Origin: Candidatus Dependentiae bacterium Noda2021
GTDB taxonomy: Bacteria; Babelota; Babeliae; Babelales; Vermiphilaceae
Assembly: GCA_020886235.1 (NCBI GenBank)
Contig: AP025250.1
Location: forward strand, 1,158,285 to 1,222,284
Direction of reading: 5' to 3'
Length of the DNA stretch: 64,000 bases
Position 1 is the first letter of the stretch, and each line of letters opens with the position of its first letter. The position numbers were made by a program, and so were the translations under genes. Positions 18,157 to 26,689 of the stretch are shown here, piece after piece. The notes beneath the pieces are model-generated. The model made no database searches, had not been told where the DNA came from, and saw only the letters and a program-made list of their open reading frames with translations.

Positions 18157-18215
18157 AATTTTTAAACCTAGTTAGTGGTGAATAAGATAAGCACATGATA
18201 TCACACTTACATGAG

Positions 18216-18247
18216 CAAAAAAATAGGCCCCATTAATTGAGGGCCTA
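18216..18247 (-). terminator. terminator after the coiled-coil membrane gene
   Basis: TAGGCCC (18224-18230) pairs with GGGCCTA (18241-18247) across a 10-base loop. On the minus strand a run of seven T follows. It fits termination of the minus-strand gene ending at 18268. Confidence 0.78.
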
Positions 18248-18267
18248 CTATGTAGTCGTGGTAAGTG

Positions 18268-19166
18268 TTAATTTACATTATTACCAAATGAAACTGGTGG
18301 TCTAAAGTGATTTTGCATTGCAAAAACCATTTTTCTAGGAATCTGTTTTTGTGCATCTAACACTTTATCTAGTTTTTGGTTTAATTCATTCAATTGTTTT
18401 GCCAGTTCAGTCTGTATAGTTTTATTACTCTCAGCGATGAACGCTTTTAAATCTTCAATTTTTAATGAAAGTAATGATTCAATCTGTTCTTTGGTAAGAT
18501 TCAGTTTAGTTGCAAGTTCATTAAACTGATTTTTTGTTTCAGCGTCAAGATTTGCGATTTTGGTATTAACTGCTCCAAACCCATCAGCCATATCATTACG
18601 AGTTTTTTGGCCATCAGACTTAACTTCTTTGGTTACCCAGCCCTTGATATTTTGGGTGTATTCACCAAGTTTGGCAAGAATTTCATCTTTAGATTTAGTG
18701 ACAGCGTTTATTACCGCGCCTTTAACTTTTTCAAGCATCTCGCGGGTTTTAATACCGTCGCCAGTTATAAACTTATGAATTTGATTTAGGACTAAATACC
18801 CACCCCTGCAATTAATGCAGCGGTAAGCATTTTTGAGCTTGCAATAGTGCTTATTGCACTTGTTAACTGCTCAGCCTGCTTTCCGATTGCTCCACCAAGT
18901 TGGGAGAGTGTTTGGCCAGATGTGGCATTAGTTATTGCCTGGGCAGCAGATTCTGCAGGCTTATCAACCGCAGACGCTAATAATCTATCTGTTCGGGTAA
19001 ATACAGATCCTAGGCGATCAGTATTCTGGTATGCCCAATAACTGGCAAGTGCACCACCCGTACCAACAAACGTACCCACCATACGGCCGGCCATTGTGTG
19101 TGTAGCGGCTGGAACTGCTAGTAAACTTAATAAGCCTAATGTGGCTAATTGTAATCGTAATTTCAT
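18268..19166 (-). CDS. exported membrane coiled-coil protein, frameshifted
   Basis: As sequenced there are two frames: 18792-19166 (signal peptide, Ala/Thr-rich region, stop after LTAALIAGVGI) and 18268-18738. Adding one G to the C4 run at 18803-18806 (plus strand) joins them into a 299-residue protein. The join reads LTAALIAG-GGYLVLNQIHKF, a complete hydrophobic segment, then a long heptad-rich helix (residues 150-280). The design (signal peptide, membrane segment, long coiled coil) matches the upstream neighbour 19188-19691. The start at 19166 has GGAGG. The 18738 ATG has no ribosome site, which supports one gene. Function unknown; the shape recalls tail-like spacer proteins. Confidence 0.62.
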
Positions 19167-19187
19167 GTTGATAACCTCCAACATTTC

Positions 19188-19691
19188 TTATAATTTTCTT
19201 TTTATTTGATCCAGATCTTTTTTGATCTGATCTAAATCTTTATGAGTCTTAGTGTGTGCGTCGCGATTTTCTTTTCTAAAATTTTCAAATCTTTTAGAAA
19301 GGGCATCTAACCGTTCACTAACCTCTTTAGTAATGAAACTCTTTAATGAGTTCACTCCTGCATTTACCGTATTCGTGACGTGCTTTGTTGTTGCAGGCAT
19401 GTAATTTTTTAAGTATTCAAAACCCAATAACGCTCCCGTGCCTAAGGCATACGTGCCAATGCTTCTTTTTATAAGTGCACTTTTAAAGCGTGAGCGTGTT
19501 TTTTTAACTTTAGGTGTTTCAGGCTCTACTTCAGGAGTTTGTGCTTGAGTTGAATAGGGAGAAAAAGCTGTTTTAAGCCAGACAGAGCTGGTTAGGTAAG
19601 CTTTTTTATTAAAACTTTGGTTGTTTTGCATCGCACTTGAAGTACCTGCAATGCCTATAAAGCCAAACAAAGCGATATAAGTTAATTTCAT
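19188..19691 (-). CDS. exported membrane coiled-coil protein
   Basis: A 167-residue protein with a signal peptide ending GTSSA then Met21. It has a hydrophobic stretch at about 75-95 (TYALGTGALLGFEYLKNY) and a C-terminal helix with heptads and short repeats: DLDQIKKDLDQIKRKL contains a tandem LDQIKx repeat. The ribosome site GGAGG sits before 19691. The next gene starts 22 bases downstream with an almost identical ribosome site (GTTGGAGGTTAT), implying one operon and possibly an ancient duplication. No enzymatic motif is present. Confidence 0.6.
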   Translation of the reverse strand: MKLTYIALFGFIGIAGTSSAMQNNQSFNKKAYLTSSVWLKTAFSPYSTQAQTPEVEPETPKVKKTRSRFKSALIKRSIGTYALGTGALLGFEYLKNYMPATTKHVTNTVNAGVNSLKSFITKEVSERLDALSKRFENFRKENRDAHTKTHKDLDQIKKDLDQIKRKL

Positions 19692-19882
19692 AATTATAAC
19701 CTCCACGTTACTATTAGTGTGCTAGAAGCCATTTACCTTCTTTACGCATTAATCTTATTATGAACTAAACTCAAAAATTGTCAATTTGATATTTCACATA
19801 GAAAATAAAAGCGAGACGGGTTTGGGCACAAAGCAGCTTTTTGATTAATTTTGAATAAATATGCGCATATTAAGACATAATC

Positions 19883-20533
19883 TTAACGCATTATATTTTC
19901 TTGAATCATCATGAGATTGCGCTCTGACGTACGAGTAGGCAGCGCTGAGCCACCGGCATTGTATGATTTTACCTCAAGTGATGAGCCTTTAAGGCCCAGG
20001 CGACCTTTGAGTATTATTTTTACCTCATAAACATCATGACGGGCACGCTCATTGGCTATTCTGTCAGCGGGTGTCCATTCGTAGAGGGTTTGGTTCATGT
20101 GATTATTAAGAGCGATTGTAGCTCCAATGTAACCAAAAGGGGATTGTTGTAATTTTTTGTTGAAAACTAAGTAAGCTACCACGTGGTTAACATCAGGATC
20201 ATAAAAAGTGAGTCTGGTATGAAAATCATAATAATTTTTCACCAGCAAGGGGACACGAATTTTATTGAGTGTTACCGCGCCTATGGGCAAGTCGGCAAGA
20301 GGATATTCTTCTAGTCTCATTACTAAATTATGTTGAGTAAGATTTTGAATCTGAGTTATGTATAAAGTTGTGCCTTGTCGGGCAATTTTAATACCTTCAC
20401 AATTTTCATAGGTTTCCACACAAAATGAGCGAGGGGTGCGTGGGCAATCACCGTAAGGTGAGCAACGATAAGGTTTGATGGTAAGTGTTCCTAAGGTAGC
20501 GATAAGTATGAGATATTTAGAAAATTGTTTCAT
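19883..20533 (-). CDS. exported protein, unknown function
   Basis: A 216-residue protein with an N-terminal hydrophobic signal (residues 1-20), then a Cys/Pro-rich segment (RCSPYGDCPRTPRSFC). The middle is beta-rich (TLYITQIQNLTQHNLVMRL, then TRLTFYDPDVNHVVAYLVFN) and could be an immunoglobulin-like fold. The start at 20533 follows AAAGGGGACAGC, a reasonable ribosome site. It lies alone, with a 190-base gap on its downstream side that shows nothing recognisable. It has no Met at the signal-peptide end, unlike most neighbours. No homolog is recognised. Confidence 0.58.
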   Translation of the reverse strand: MKQFSKYLILIATLGTLTIKPYRCSPYGDCPRTPRSFCVETYENCEGIKIARQGTTLYITQIQNLTQHNLVMRLEEYPLADLPIGAVTLNKIRVPLLVKNYYDFHTRLTFYDPDVNHVVAYLVFNKKLQQSPFGYIGATIALNNHMNQTLYEWTPADRIANERARHDVYEVKIILKGRLGLKGSSLEVKSYNAGGSALPTRTSERNLMMIQENIMR

Positions 20534-20664
20534 TGCTGTCCCCTTTGTATGCTATTAGTCTACCAATATACAAATTCAAATTGTAATATATTTAACTGCG
20601 AGACAGGTTTGTTGCGCTCTAATAACTCATTTTGTTACCGTGAAGCAAACAAAAGGAGATGCCA

Positions 20665-20862
20665 ATGCCAGAGATGACAAATTGTGAATATAATTGTCTG
20701 AAATTGTTATATAAGTTAGCTGCTATAGATTGGTTTATAGAAAATCATGGCTACCCAGATGCAGCAAATGAAAAACAACCTGATTGCACCAAGCTCATGG
20801 AGCACCTACAAAAAGATTTAGAAAAGCACATAGGTGCATTTAAAAAGCACGTATGCAAGTAG
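20665..20862 (+). CDS. small Cys-containing protein, unknown function
   Basis: A 65-residue cytosolic-looking protein: MPEMTNCEYNCLKLLYKL, then IDWFIENHGYPDAANE and a basic C-terminus. It is predicted mostly helical, with four cysteines (C7, C11, C29 and C64). The ATG at 20665 is favoured over 20659 because AAGGAG lies six bases upstream and the first ATG overlaps it. It ends exactly where the convergent mutY stop begins (20863). A strong ribosome site and even codon use support a real gene, but no family is recognised. Confidence 0.58.
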   Translation: MPEMTNCEYNCLKLLYKLAAIDWFIENHGYPDAANEKQPDCTKLMEHLQKDLEKHIGAFKKHVCK

Positions 20863-21681
20863 CTAGGTAATTATAAAGCCATCAGACGTTTTTTTAATGA
20901 GCTTCTCTGTGCAAAGTTCATCGATTATTTGCTGGAGTAATGCCTGATCGCGATTGATTCCCTGCATGAGCGCTTGTGTGTTAACCGGCTCTGTGCTTTG
21001 GAGTAATTTCTTTAATATCAGGCCGCGTACTTGTCTATTAGAGCCCTCAAACTTGGATTGTACCGCATGGTGCTTACTTTTGCGGCTTGGATTAATGGTA
21101 TTTTTTTTGAGGTACACGCCATAATCCATAAGCGCATAATACCAATCGCGTGCGTGTTCTTTTTCAAGGGAGCGTGCTACTAAGGGTTCTATTTGTTTAT
21201 CGTGAATTTTTTCAGAGCTATTTGCAAAGAAAAAGTAGATGAACACTGCGCGAATATTTGTCTCTATAAAAACGGTAGGATTGTTGTATGCAAAAGCACA
21301 TATTGAAGCGGCTGTTGCTTTTCCAATGCCAGGGAACGTTTCAAGAATAGCCGGGTCATTAGGTAAAACGCCGTCATGCTCGGCTACAATTTTTTTTGCA
21401 ATTTGGTGCAGATACATGCCGCGGCGATTATAACCCATACCCTGCCATTGCAAGAGTACTTCATGAAGCGAGGCGTTAGCTAGTGCATGGAATGTGGGAA
21501 ATGTAGTTATAAATTGTGGGAATTTAATTGCAACACGGGCAGTTTGTGTTTGTTGTAACATGATTTCTGATACAACAACGTGGTAGGGATTATCAGTGTG
21601 TCTCCAATCAAATAGGCGGCCATTCTTTTGATAATAGTCCCATATGATTGATTGAAAATGTTTAATGTCTAAATTATTCAT
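20863..21681 (-). CDS. mutY: MutY-like adenine DNA glycosylase lacking Fe-S cysteines
   Basis: An HhH-GPD glycosylase that removes adenine mispaired with 8-oxoguanine. The catalytic Glu lies in VSEIMLQQTQTARV, and the helix-hairpin-helix is FPGIGKATAASI. The usual LDGNVKRV block is VFIETNIRAVFIYFF, so the typical Asp position holds Glu or is shifted by one; Asn and Arg remain. The four cysteines of the MutY 4Fe-4S cluster are missing: the C-terminal segment is MDYGVYLKKNTINPSRKSKHH. At 272 residues it also lacks the NUDIX-like 8-oxoG recognition domain of full MutY (about 350). A MutY-related subfamily without a cluster is the best call. The start codon lies in a palindrome. Confidence 0.8.
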   Translation of the reverse strand: MNNLDIKHFQSIIWDYYQKNGRLFDWRHTDNPYHVVVSEIMLQQTQTARVAIKFPQFITTFPTFHALANASLHEVLLQWQGMGYNRRGMYLHQIAKKIVAEHDGVLPNDPAILETFPGIGKATAASICAFAYNNPTVFIETNIRAVFIYFFFANSSEKIHDKQIEPLVARSLEKEHARDWYYALMDYGVYLKKNTINPSRKSKHHAVQSKFEGSNRQVRGLILKKLLQSTEPVNTQALMQGINRDQALLQQIIDELCTEKLIKKTSDGFIIT

Positions 21682-21705
21682 GGTATCCCCTAAAAAGATA
21701 CCATG
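21679..21705 (-). promoter_or_regulatory. palindrome over the mutY start codon
   Basis: CATGGTATC (21679-21687) and GATACCATG (21697-21705) are perfect 9-base arms around a 9-base loop. On the mutY strand the 3' arm includes the ATG and the ribosome site AGGGG overlaps the loop. TATACT lies just upstream with TTCAAA 17 bases before it, so this could instead be an operator. Either reading is inference. Confidence 0.45.
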
Positions 21706-21741
21706 AGTATATATGTTTTATAGTTATTTTTGAATTGGTAG

Positions 21742-22317
21742 TTACTTGTTGTCGTGATTAAAAAGTGTGGTAATAGAATCTATTTTTCTATGATGAGGGT
21801 CTTTGAGAGGGTTTTGTTTCACTACACGTTCGCTTACTGTTTTTTGAGCAGCCTCTTCAAGCTTACTGTATTCTTGAGCTAACTTTAATGCCGAAGAGCT
21901 ACTTTTTCTGGTAATCCGAGGAGTGACTTGTAGCGTGTCATACTTTTCTTGTGCTTTTTTACTTTCAGGTTTATTTGAAAGTACAGTAGCTTGTATATCT
22001 AATTTATTATTAACTGCTTTAATAGTTAGGATATCAGCTGTGGTAAACTCACGGGAGAGCAACTTATCGTCTGTTGCGCTATCTTTCAGCACAATGCGTA
22101 TTTTATTAATGTTTTCAGCAGTAACCGTTACTGAGTCATCAGGATGTAGGTTAGAAAGCACGTTAGTGGTTCCCTGAGCAGTTGTTTGCTGTATTTCTAT
22201 ACGCACTTTTTTGGCGCTTTTATTTCTTACAACTTGTGTTTGATCGTTTTCCTTAATGAGATCCATGCCATGAGCATGCATCGCAACTAAGCTTAAAAAT
22301 AGTGCTAATTTTTTCAT
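21742..22317 (-). CDS. exported protein with NK-type beta domain
   Basis: A 191-residue protein with a signal peptide ending AHG then Met18-Asp19. Residues 25-110 share the NK motif (VVRNKSAKKVRIEIQQ) and beta-strand spacing with the exported proteins at 350-855, 25188-25736 and 46093-46557. It lacks their C-terminal G-x-P-L-x-G-N-V tail and instead has a Ser/Lys-rich C-terminal half. The upstream GGTTAC is a weak ribosome site. It is a probable divergent fourth member of that family. Its role is unknown; an extracytoplasmic adhesive or binding fold is possible. Confidence 0.58.
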   Translation of the reverse strand: MKKLALFLSLVAMHAHGMDLIKENDQTQVVRNKSAKKVRIEIQQTTAQGTTNVLSNLHPDDSVTVTAENINKIRIVLKDSATDDKLLSREFTTADILTIKAVNNKLDIQATVLSNKPESKKAQEKYDTLQVTPRITRKSSSSALKLAQEYSKLEEAAQKTVSERVVKQNPLKDPHHRKIDSITTLFNHDNK

Positions 22318-22418
22318 GTTATTTGTAACCTTTTAATTGCTAAATCTAATACTTTGTTACAAATATTATATATTTTTTTAAGAAATAGTACATAGGGGCA
22401 CAACCATAAACCTCTATT

Positions 22419-23069
22419 TTAATAGGTTTTTCTGTTATTTCTAACCAGGGCTGAGCGTATACAATACATTTTAGCAAAATATAACTTTAACATCCGAAAT
22501 TGTTCGTCTTTTGTGTAGCGGCTTATAATCTTCTTAAAATTAATTTTTTTCTTTTTGCAGATGAATCTCATCACGTCATGTATTATGAGATCAGCGCACT
22601 CGGCATGCTTGTCATGTGGTTCCAGATAATCAAAGGCACATTTGCCCTCAGTATTAGCTTCAAGCCAGAGCGTTGCGGGTATTAATATTTTTATAAGACC
22701 TCTACTGGGCGCCCAACTATTTTGCAGCACGAGATGCATTAAGCTGTTACAGTTTTTATCTACAGCCATGATATCTGCTTTACGAGCAAGAGCACGCTTG
22801 AACTCAAATAAAATACTCTCATTGTGCTGTTGTCGTTTAGTTTGAATGGATAGTGGGTTTGAGGAAGAATGGGGTGGTTTGTGAAGAGGAGAGTCAAAAT
22901 TTTCTTTAGCTAAGAATATCAAAAATTCTGACTGGGAATATAAGTAACCAAGCTGTGGTCTAAAATAGACGATTTGCTTTTTTAATGCAGGAGATTCGTT
23001 AATTTCCATGCACTCGGCTTGTAGCAAGCATAATCCTGAGATTATACCAAATACAGCATTCTTTGTCAT
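22419..23069 (-). CDS. exported ankyrin-like protein
   Basis: A 216-residue protein with signal peptide MTKNAVFGIISGLCLLQAEC then Met21-Glu22. Residues 89-160 look like two degenerate ankyrin repeats: FKRALARKADIMAVDKNCNS followed by LMHLVLQNSW, then ATLWLEANTEGKCAFDYLEP. The C-terminal 60 residues are basic and helical. Ankyrin repeats mediate protein-protein contacts and are common in host-directed proteins of intracellular bacteria. It starts 9 bases after the pilN-like gene stops and is probably in the prmC operon transcript. The ankyrin assignment is tentative because the consensus TPLH is only LMHL. Confidence 0.55.
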   Translation of the reverse strand: MTKNAVFGIISGLCLLQAECMEINESPALKKQIVYFRPQLGYLYSQSEFLIFLAKENFDSPLHKPPHSSSNPLSIQTKRQQHNESILFEFKRALARKADIMAVDKNCNSLMHLVLQNSWAPSRGLIKILIPATLWLEANTEGKCAFDYLEPHDKHAECADLIIHDVMRFICKKKKINFKKIISRYTKDEQFRMLKLYFAKMYCIRSALVRNNRKTY

Positions 23070-23078
23070 GACTCCCCT

Positions 23079-23552
23079 CTAGCTCAAGGTGAAGCGAGCA
23101 CTATAATGGTTGTTTTTTTTGCATAGATTTTCTAAGCGACAGCTTTTGACGTGTGAATGTTTTAAAATAGTGTTGTTAAGTGAGACAAGGTTGCTTGCTT
23201 TATTGCTGGAGCACGTTAATTCATGTTTGTTTGGTGAAATTTGAAGGCGTTCTACGTGAATTGTATGTTTTGAGGACAGATTAAACAAAAACTCGATAAC
23301 GCATGCACGAATTGTGTTTTTATTTTTCAAGTCTGGTTTGTGACTTGATCTACGCGCTGCCATTTTTGCCTGGAGTGAGCTTATCTCTTTGTTTATTTGT
23401 ATTAATCGGTAGTTGTTGAGACGATGTATCAGCGTGAAAGTTATAACGGTCACACCAATTAAGCCTAAAAAACATGTTTTGGCATAAGGACTTTGCTTTG
23501 GGGTGTAGTCATCGTGTGCAAAGTTAATGGTTTTCATTACTTTTTCTTTCAT
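23079..23552 (-). CDS. PilN-like type IV pilus inner-membrane protein
   Basis: A 157-residue protein with a short cytosolic N-terminus, one membrane helix (FLGLIGVTVITFTLIHRL, residues 28-45), a short coiled coil (INKEISSLQAKMAARR) and a periplasmic domain (HTIHVERLQISPNKHEL). This is the PilN/fimbrial assembly layout. PilN binds PilM through its N-terminal tail and PilO through its periplasmic part. Its start overlaps the preceding PilM-like gene, as in pil operons. No PilO or PilP follows; the next gene is an exported ankyrin-like protein. A start at 23537 is an alternative. Assigned by topology and context. Confidence 0.5.
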   Translation of the reverse strand: MKEKVMKTINFAHDDYTPKQSPYAKTCFLGLIGVTVITFTLIHRLNNYRLIQINKEISSLQAKMAARRSSHKPDLKNKNTIRACVIEFLFNLSSKHTIHVERLQISPNKHELTCSSNKASNLVSLNNTILKHSHVKSCRLENLCKKNNHYSARFTLS

Positions 23553-24237
23553 GTAAAAAAAGACCGAGTGCCGGTAGTAAAAATTTTAATTCTTTTTTTG
23601 CATCAATCGAAAGAGTTTGTGAAATGCTGGTTAAACGAAATAAAAAGTCTTGATTGAAAAATCTCCCGCTGTCCATTCTATAAGCTATCATGTCGGCAGC
23701 TAATTGGCTTTGCCGAAATGTGACACCTTTACTATGTTTGTACAGTTGTAAAAGACACATAGTGTGTGTAGTTATTTGGGTAATTTTTTTTTGCAATGCA
23801 ATGCCAAGAAGTTGTAGTTGAAAAAGGTAAGCATGCGAGGTATGACACGTGTAGAACAGAAATGTACCTCCTTGCTCTGCTGCAAATAGATAGCTGTATT
23901 GGGACGCTCCTCCCACTGGCCAGACTGCGCTCAGCTCTCGTGCTAATGGAGTGGGCTTTGCAAATTCTATGCATTGTTCCTGTATTAAAGATGTGTCGCA
24001 TGAGAATGCAAGGTCGTACCTCTTAAGATTGTTTCTCGTAGCAAAATCTTTGATGTGCTGAGTAACTAAAAACGGTTGCATGATGCGCCCTTGGACGATC
24101 ATATAATTAAGTGCATTGCACTCATAGGCAAGCAATGTAGCAGGCTTATTAGAATCTTTTGAGGGTTTGAACAGGCATAGTGCCATAGCGTCTTCGTTGA
24201 ATGTGATAATGAGTTGCGGGTTTTTCTCTTTTAACAA
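23524..24237 (-). CDS. PilM-like actin-fold protein, divergent
   Basis: A 237-residue cytosolic protein with no clear motif. Its start overlaps the prmC stop by 7 bases and its end overlaps the PilN-like gene. PilM is an actin/FtsA-like ATPase that precedes PilN; here LIITFNEDAMALCLF and LLAYECNALNYM could be the first strands. PilM is usually about 350 residues, so this is short or degenerate, and the ATP-binding signature is not visible. The position immediately before a PilN-like gene is the main evidence. GspL-like or another pilus accessory protein is the alternative. Confidence 0.4.
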   Translation of the reverse strand: MLKEKNPQLIITFNEDAMALCLFKPSKDSNKPATLLAYECNALNYMIVQGRIMQPFLVTQHIKDFATRNNLKRYDLAFSCDTSLIQEQCIEFAKPTPLARELSAVWPVGGASQYSYLFAAEQGGTFLFYTCHTSHAYLFQLQLLGIALQKKITQITTHTMCLLQLYKHSKGVTFRQSQLAADMIAYRMDSGRFFNQDFLFRLTSISQTLSIDAKKELKFLLPALGLFLHERKSNENH

Positions 24238-25118
24238 TTAAAACTCCCGGTAACAACGCGATCTTTACCTTCAAGGTCTTTAATAACGGCAGCATTGCGT
24301 GCGTGGTATTTTTCAAAAATGTGTTTAACTGCGGCACCTTGTCGGTAGCCTATTTCAATGTAGAGATTGTTTATTTTTTGTGCGCACAAATCGGGATTTG
24401 GGTGCAGGTAAGTCGATGCGTTTTGCACTATTTTTTCTATAAGCTCCAGCCCCTCATTGGGTGCAACCAAGGCGCGGGAGTCTTCCCATTTACGTACTGA
24501 ATCATCCAAATCTTCCCACTCAGATTCAGCAATGTAAGGCGGGTTAGAAACAATGAGGTCAAAGGTAAACGCGGGCGGCAGATCAGTGTACAGATCAGAC
24601 CGTATGAAAGTAATATTAGGTATATTATTTTTGTGTGCATTGTGTTTGCCCAGCGCAAGGGCTTCATCAGATATATCAATTGCTACTACATGCGATTTTG
24701 CAAAGGCTTTTGCAATGCTCAAGCCAATACATCCCGTACCACTACACAAATCCAAGATGCTCAATCTCTTTTGCGGTATTTTTTGGAGGGCATCTATAAG
24801 ATTTGAAACCCATTCTTCAGTTTCTGGTCGGGGAATTAATACGGGTGACTTCACATCAATTATTACGTTATTAAAGGGCACTGACCCAATTAAATATGCA
24901 AGAGGTATATGCAACACAACTTGTTTATAAATCCAATCGTCTAGTTGGGATCGTTGAGCAACAGTCAGACCAAGCTGATGTAGTATCAATAATTGAGTTT
25001 TGGTTTTCTTCGTTATTTCTTCTAGCATCCACCATGCATACTGATTACAAGTATGTAGGTGTTGGTAGCGTGGCATTAATGCGTTTTCTATGTAATTGAT
25101 AATCTGAGTGATGAGCAT
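24231..25118 (-). CDS. prmC: peptide chain release factor N5-glutamine methyltransferase
   Basis: PrmC methylates the Gln of the GGQ motif in release factors RF1/RF2 using S-adenosylmethionine. The 295 residues include the PrmC N-terminal helical domain (YAWWMLEEITKKT, then PLAYLIGSVPFNNVIID), the Ado-Met loop LDLCSGTGCIGLSIAKAF, and the diagnostic NPPYIAESEW that holds the substrate glutamine. RPETEEWV before the Ado-Met loop is also family-typical. It leads an operon with pilM-like and pilN-like genes. A TATAAA lies about 10 bases upstream of the ATG, so the leader, if any, is very short. Confidence 0.95.
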   Translation of the reverse strand: MLITQIINYIENALMPRYQHLHTCNQYAWWMLEEITKKTKTQLLILHQLGLTVAQRSQLDDWIYKQVVLHIPLAYLIGSVPFNNVIIDVKSPVLIPRPETEEWVSNLIDALQKIPQKRLSILDLCSGTGCIGLSIAKAFAKSHVVAIDISDEALALGKHNAHKNNIPNITFIRSDLYTDLPPAFTFDLIVSNPPYIAESEWEDLDDSVRKWEDSRALVAPNEGLELIEKIVQNASTYLHPNPDLCAQKINNLYIEIGYRQGAAVKHIFEKYHARNAAVIKDLEGKDRVVTGSFNC

Positions 25119-25151
25119 ATATGGTCTTTTTATAGTAGCTTATCAAATTTT

Positions 25152-25181
25152 GGGCAAAAGAGTTTGGTTGATCTTTTGCCC
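25152..25181 (-). terminator. perfect inverted repeat, probable terminator
   Basis: GGGCAAAAGA (25152-25161) and TCTTTTGCCC (25172-25181), perfect 10-base arms with a 10-base loop. It lies just after the minus-strand gene ending at 25188. The tail is AAAATTTG rather than a U tract, so efficiency is uncertain. Confidence 0.5.
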
Positions 25182-25187
25182 CGGTAA

Positions 25188-25736
25188 TTATTTTAAATTT
25201 TTAGCGGAAACATTTCCTTTTAAAGGCAATCCGGAAATGCTGTAAAAGCCAAAACCTTTTAAACGACCTTGCTGTGGTTCAAGGCGTGCTGAAGAATGCT
25301 CATTATATTTTACAGCTATCATTGACGCAGTGCCTGCTCTCACTAGATATTGTTGAGGAAGGAATGGTTTTTCTGAAGATTCGGCTCCGCCAAGTTGTGG
25401 CTCAATAATAATCGTTGTGTCGCTATTTTTATAATTGAGTGGTCCCGTTCTCATGAACGCATTGGGTCCAACAATAATATTTGGAATATTATTAACACCA
25501 TTAAGAATGGTCACACGTATAGTTCTGTTGCCTTTGTTATGCAACTCAAAGTTAATTTTTTTTGCATCAAGTCCTGATTGGCCTGCCATAGGGGTTGTTT
25601 CTATAGAATAAATTCCCACTTGTTGCGGTAACGTATAATTTGGGCGCGCCGGTGGCTCGGGGCGCTCAGATATAGTATGAGAGATGCCTGAACACAGCAA
25701 TGACAATAACGTGGCAAGATACAGTTGTTTTTTCAT
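25188..25736 (-). CDS. exported protein of the NK/GNV family
   Basis: A 182-residue protein with a signal peptide ending near GISH (residues 1-20). A Pro-rich stretch follows (RPEPPARPNYTLP). The domain contains FELHNKGNRTIRVTI (63-77) and ends with ISGLPLKGNVSAKNL. Both motifs are shared with 350-855 and 46093-46557, giving a clear family of small exported beta-rich proteins. The start at 25736 is set by AAGGAGA; an upstream frame extension is rejected. It is flanked by a terminator-like repeat. Function unknown; the constant C-terminal tail may be a sorting or assembly signal. Confidence 0.65.
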   Translation of the reverse strand: MKKQLYLATLLSLLCSGISHTISERPEPPARPNYTLPQQVGIYSIETTPMAGQSGLDAKKINFELHNKGNRTIRVTILNGVNNIPNIIVGPNAFMRTGPLNYKNSDTTIIIEPQLGGAESSEKPFLPQQYLVRAGTASMIAVKYNEHSSARLEPQQGRLKGFGFYSISGLPLKGNVSAKNLK

Positions 25737-25801
25737 AAGTATTCTCCTTCTGTTAGGAAGGTAGCACAACCATTGCATCTATTAAAAGTGATGTATGTAT
25801 T

Positions 25802-26689
25802 TTAACTTAATAGCTCAGTCACATATTCAGTGGCATTGAATTTTTTGAGATGCTCGAGTTGTTCGCCATACGAGACATACGTAACCGGAACGCCTAATTC
25901 TTGGCAGATAGCAAAAACAATACCACCTTTACCCGTGCCATCCATTTTGGTTAGCACTATGCCATTTAATTGAGTTGATTCATTAAATAATTTTGCTTGC
26001 TCAAAAGAATTTTGCCCCAACATTGCATCGATAGTCAAAAGTGTGGTGATGGCGTGATTTGTTAGGTGCGTTATTACAATGCGTTTTATTTTTTCAAGCT
26101 CGCGCATTAGGTTAACTTTAGTTTGTAAACGGCCGGCAGTATCAATGATTAAGGTGTCATAGTTGAGATCTTTAAACTGCTTAACGCCGGCAAATACTAC
26201 GGAGGCGGGATCTTGACCTTCTTTGCCAGTAACAATGTCAACACCTATGCGATTTGCCCATGTTACCAATTGCTCTGTCGCTGCAGCGCGAAAGGTATCG
26301 GCGGCTACGAGTAATACTTTTTTGCCTTCGTTTTTAGCCTGATGGGCTAGTTTTGCAGCAGTAGTAGTTTTGCCACTACCGTTGATACCTACTAACAGAT
26401 AAACACCAGTTTCTTTGGGAGTAGGGGTTTTTTCTAAAATAGCCAATAGCTCTTTTTTTAATGCTTCATGGAGCTGAGGGCCTTTTGTGATTGTTCCGGC
26501 AGCATATTGTTTTTTGAGGGATTCTATCAGCGCTCGTGTTGTTTTTACCCCGGTATCTGCACCCATTAGAATTAATTCAAGCTCTTTAAGCGTTTGGTCA
26601 TCTAAGGTGTCTTTTGCAAATAGAGCATTAATTTTAGACGTGAATTGCTGGTAGATTTTTTGAAGTTGATTTTTTACAAAACTAAACAT
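25802..26689 (-). CDS. ftsY: signal recognition particle receptor FtsY
   Basis: FtsY is the membrane-associated GTPase that receives ribosome-nascent chains from the signal recognition particle. The 295 residues hold only the NG domains; the acidic A domain of E. coli FtsY is absent, which is common. Motifs: GINGSGKTTTAAKLA (G1), DTFRAAATEQL (G2/IBD), DTAGRLQTKVNLM (G3), TKMDGTGKGG (G4/G5). The N-domain includes LELILMGADTGVKTT. It is monocistronic. This fits the many exported proteins here that need Sec/SRP targeting. The ribosome site is poor. Confidence 0.96.
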   Translation of the reverse strand: MFSFVKNQLQKIYQQFTSKINALFAKDTLDDQTLKELELILMGADTGVKTTRALIESLKKQYAAGTITKGPQLHEALKKELLAILEKTPTPKETGVYLLVGINGSGKTTTAAKLAHQAKNEGKKVLLVAADTFRAAATEQLVTWANRIGVDIVTGKEGQDPASVVFAGVKQFKDLNYDTLIIDTAGRLQTKVNLMRELEKIKRIVITHLTNHAITTLLTIDAMLGQNSFEQAKLFNESTQLNGIVLTKMDGTGKGGIVFAICQELGVPVTYVSYGEQLEHLKKFNATEYVTELLS

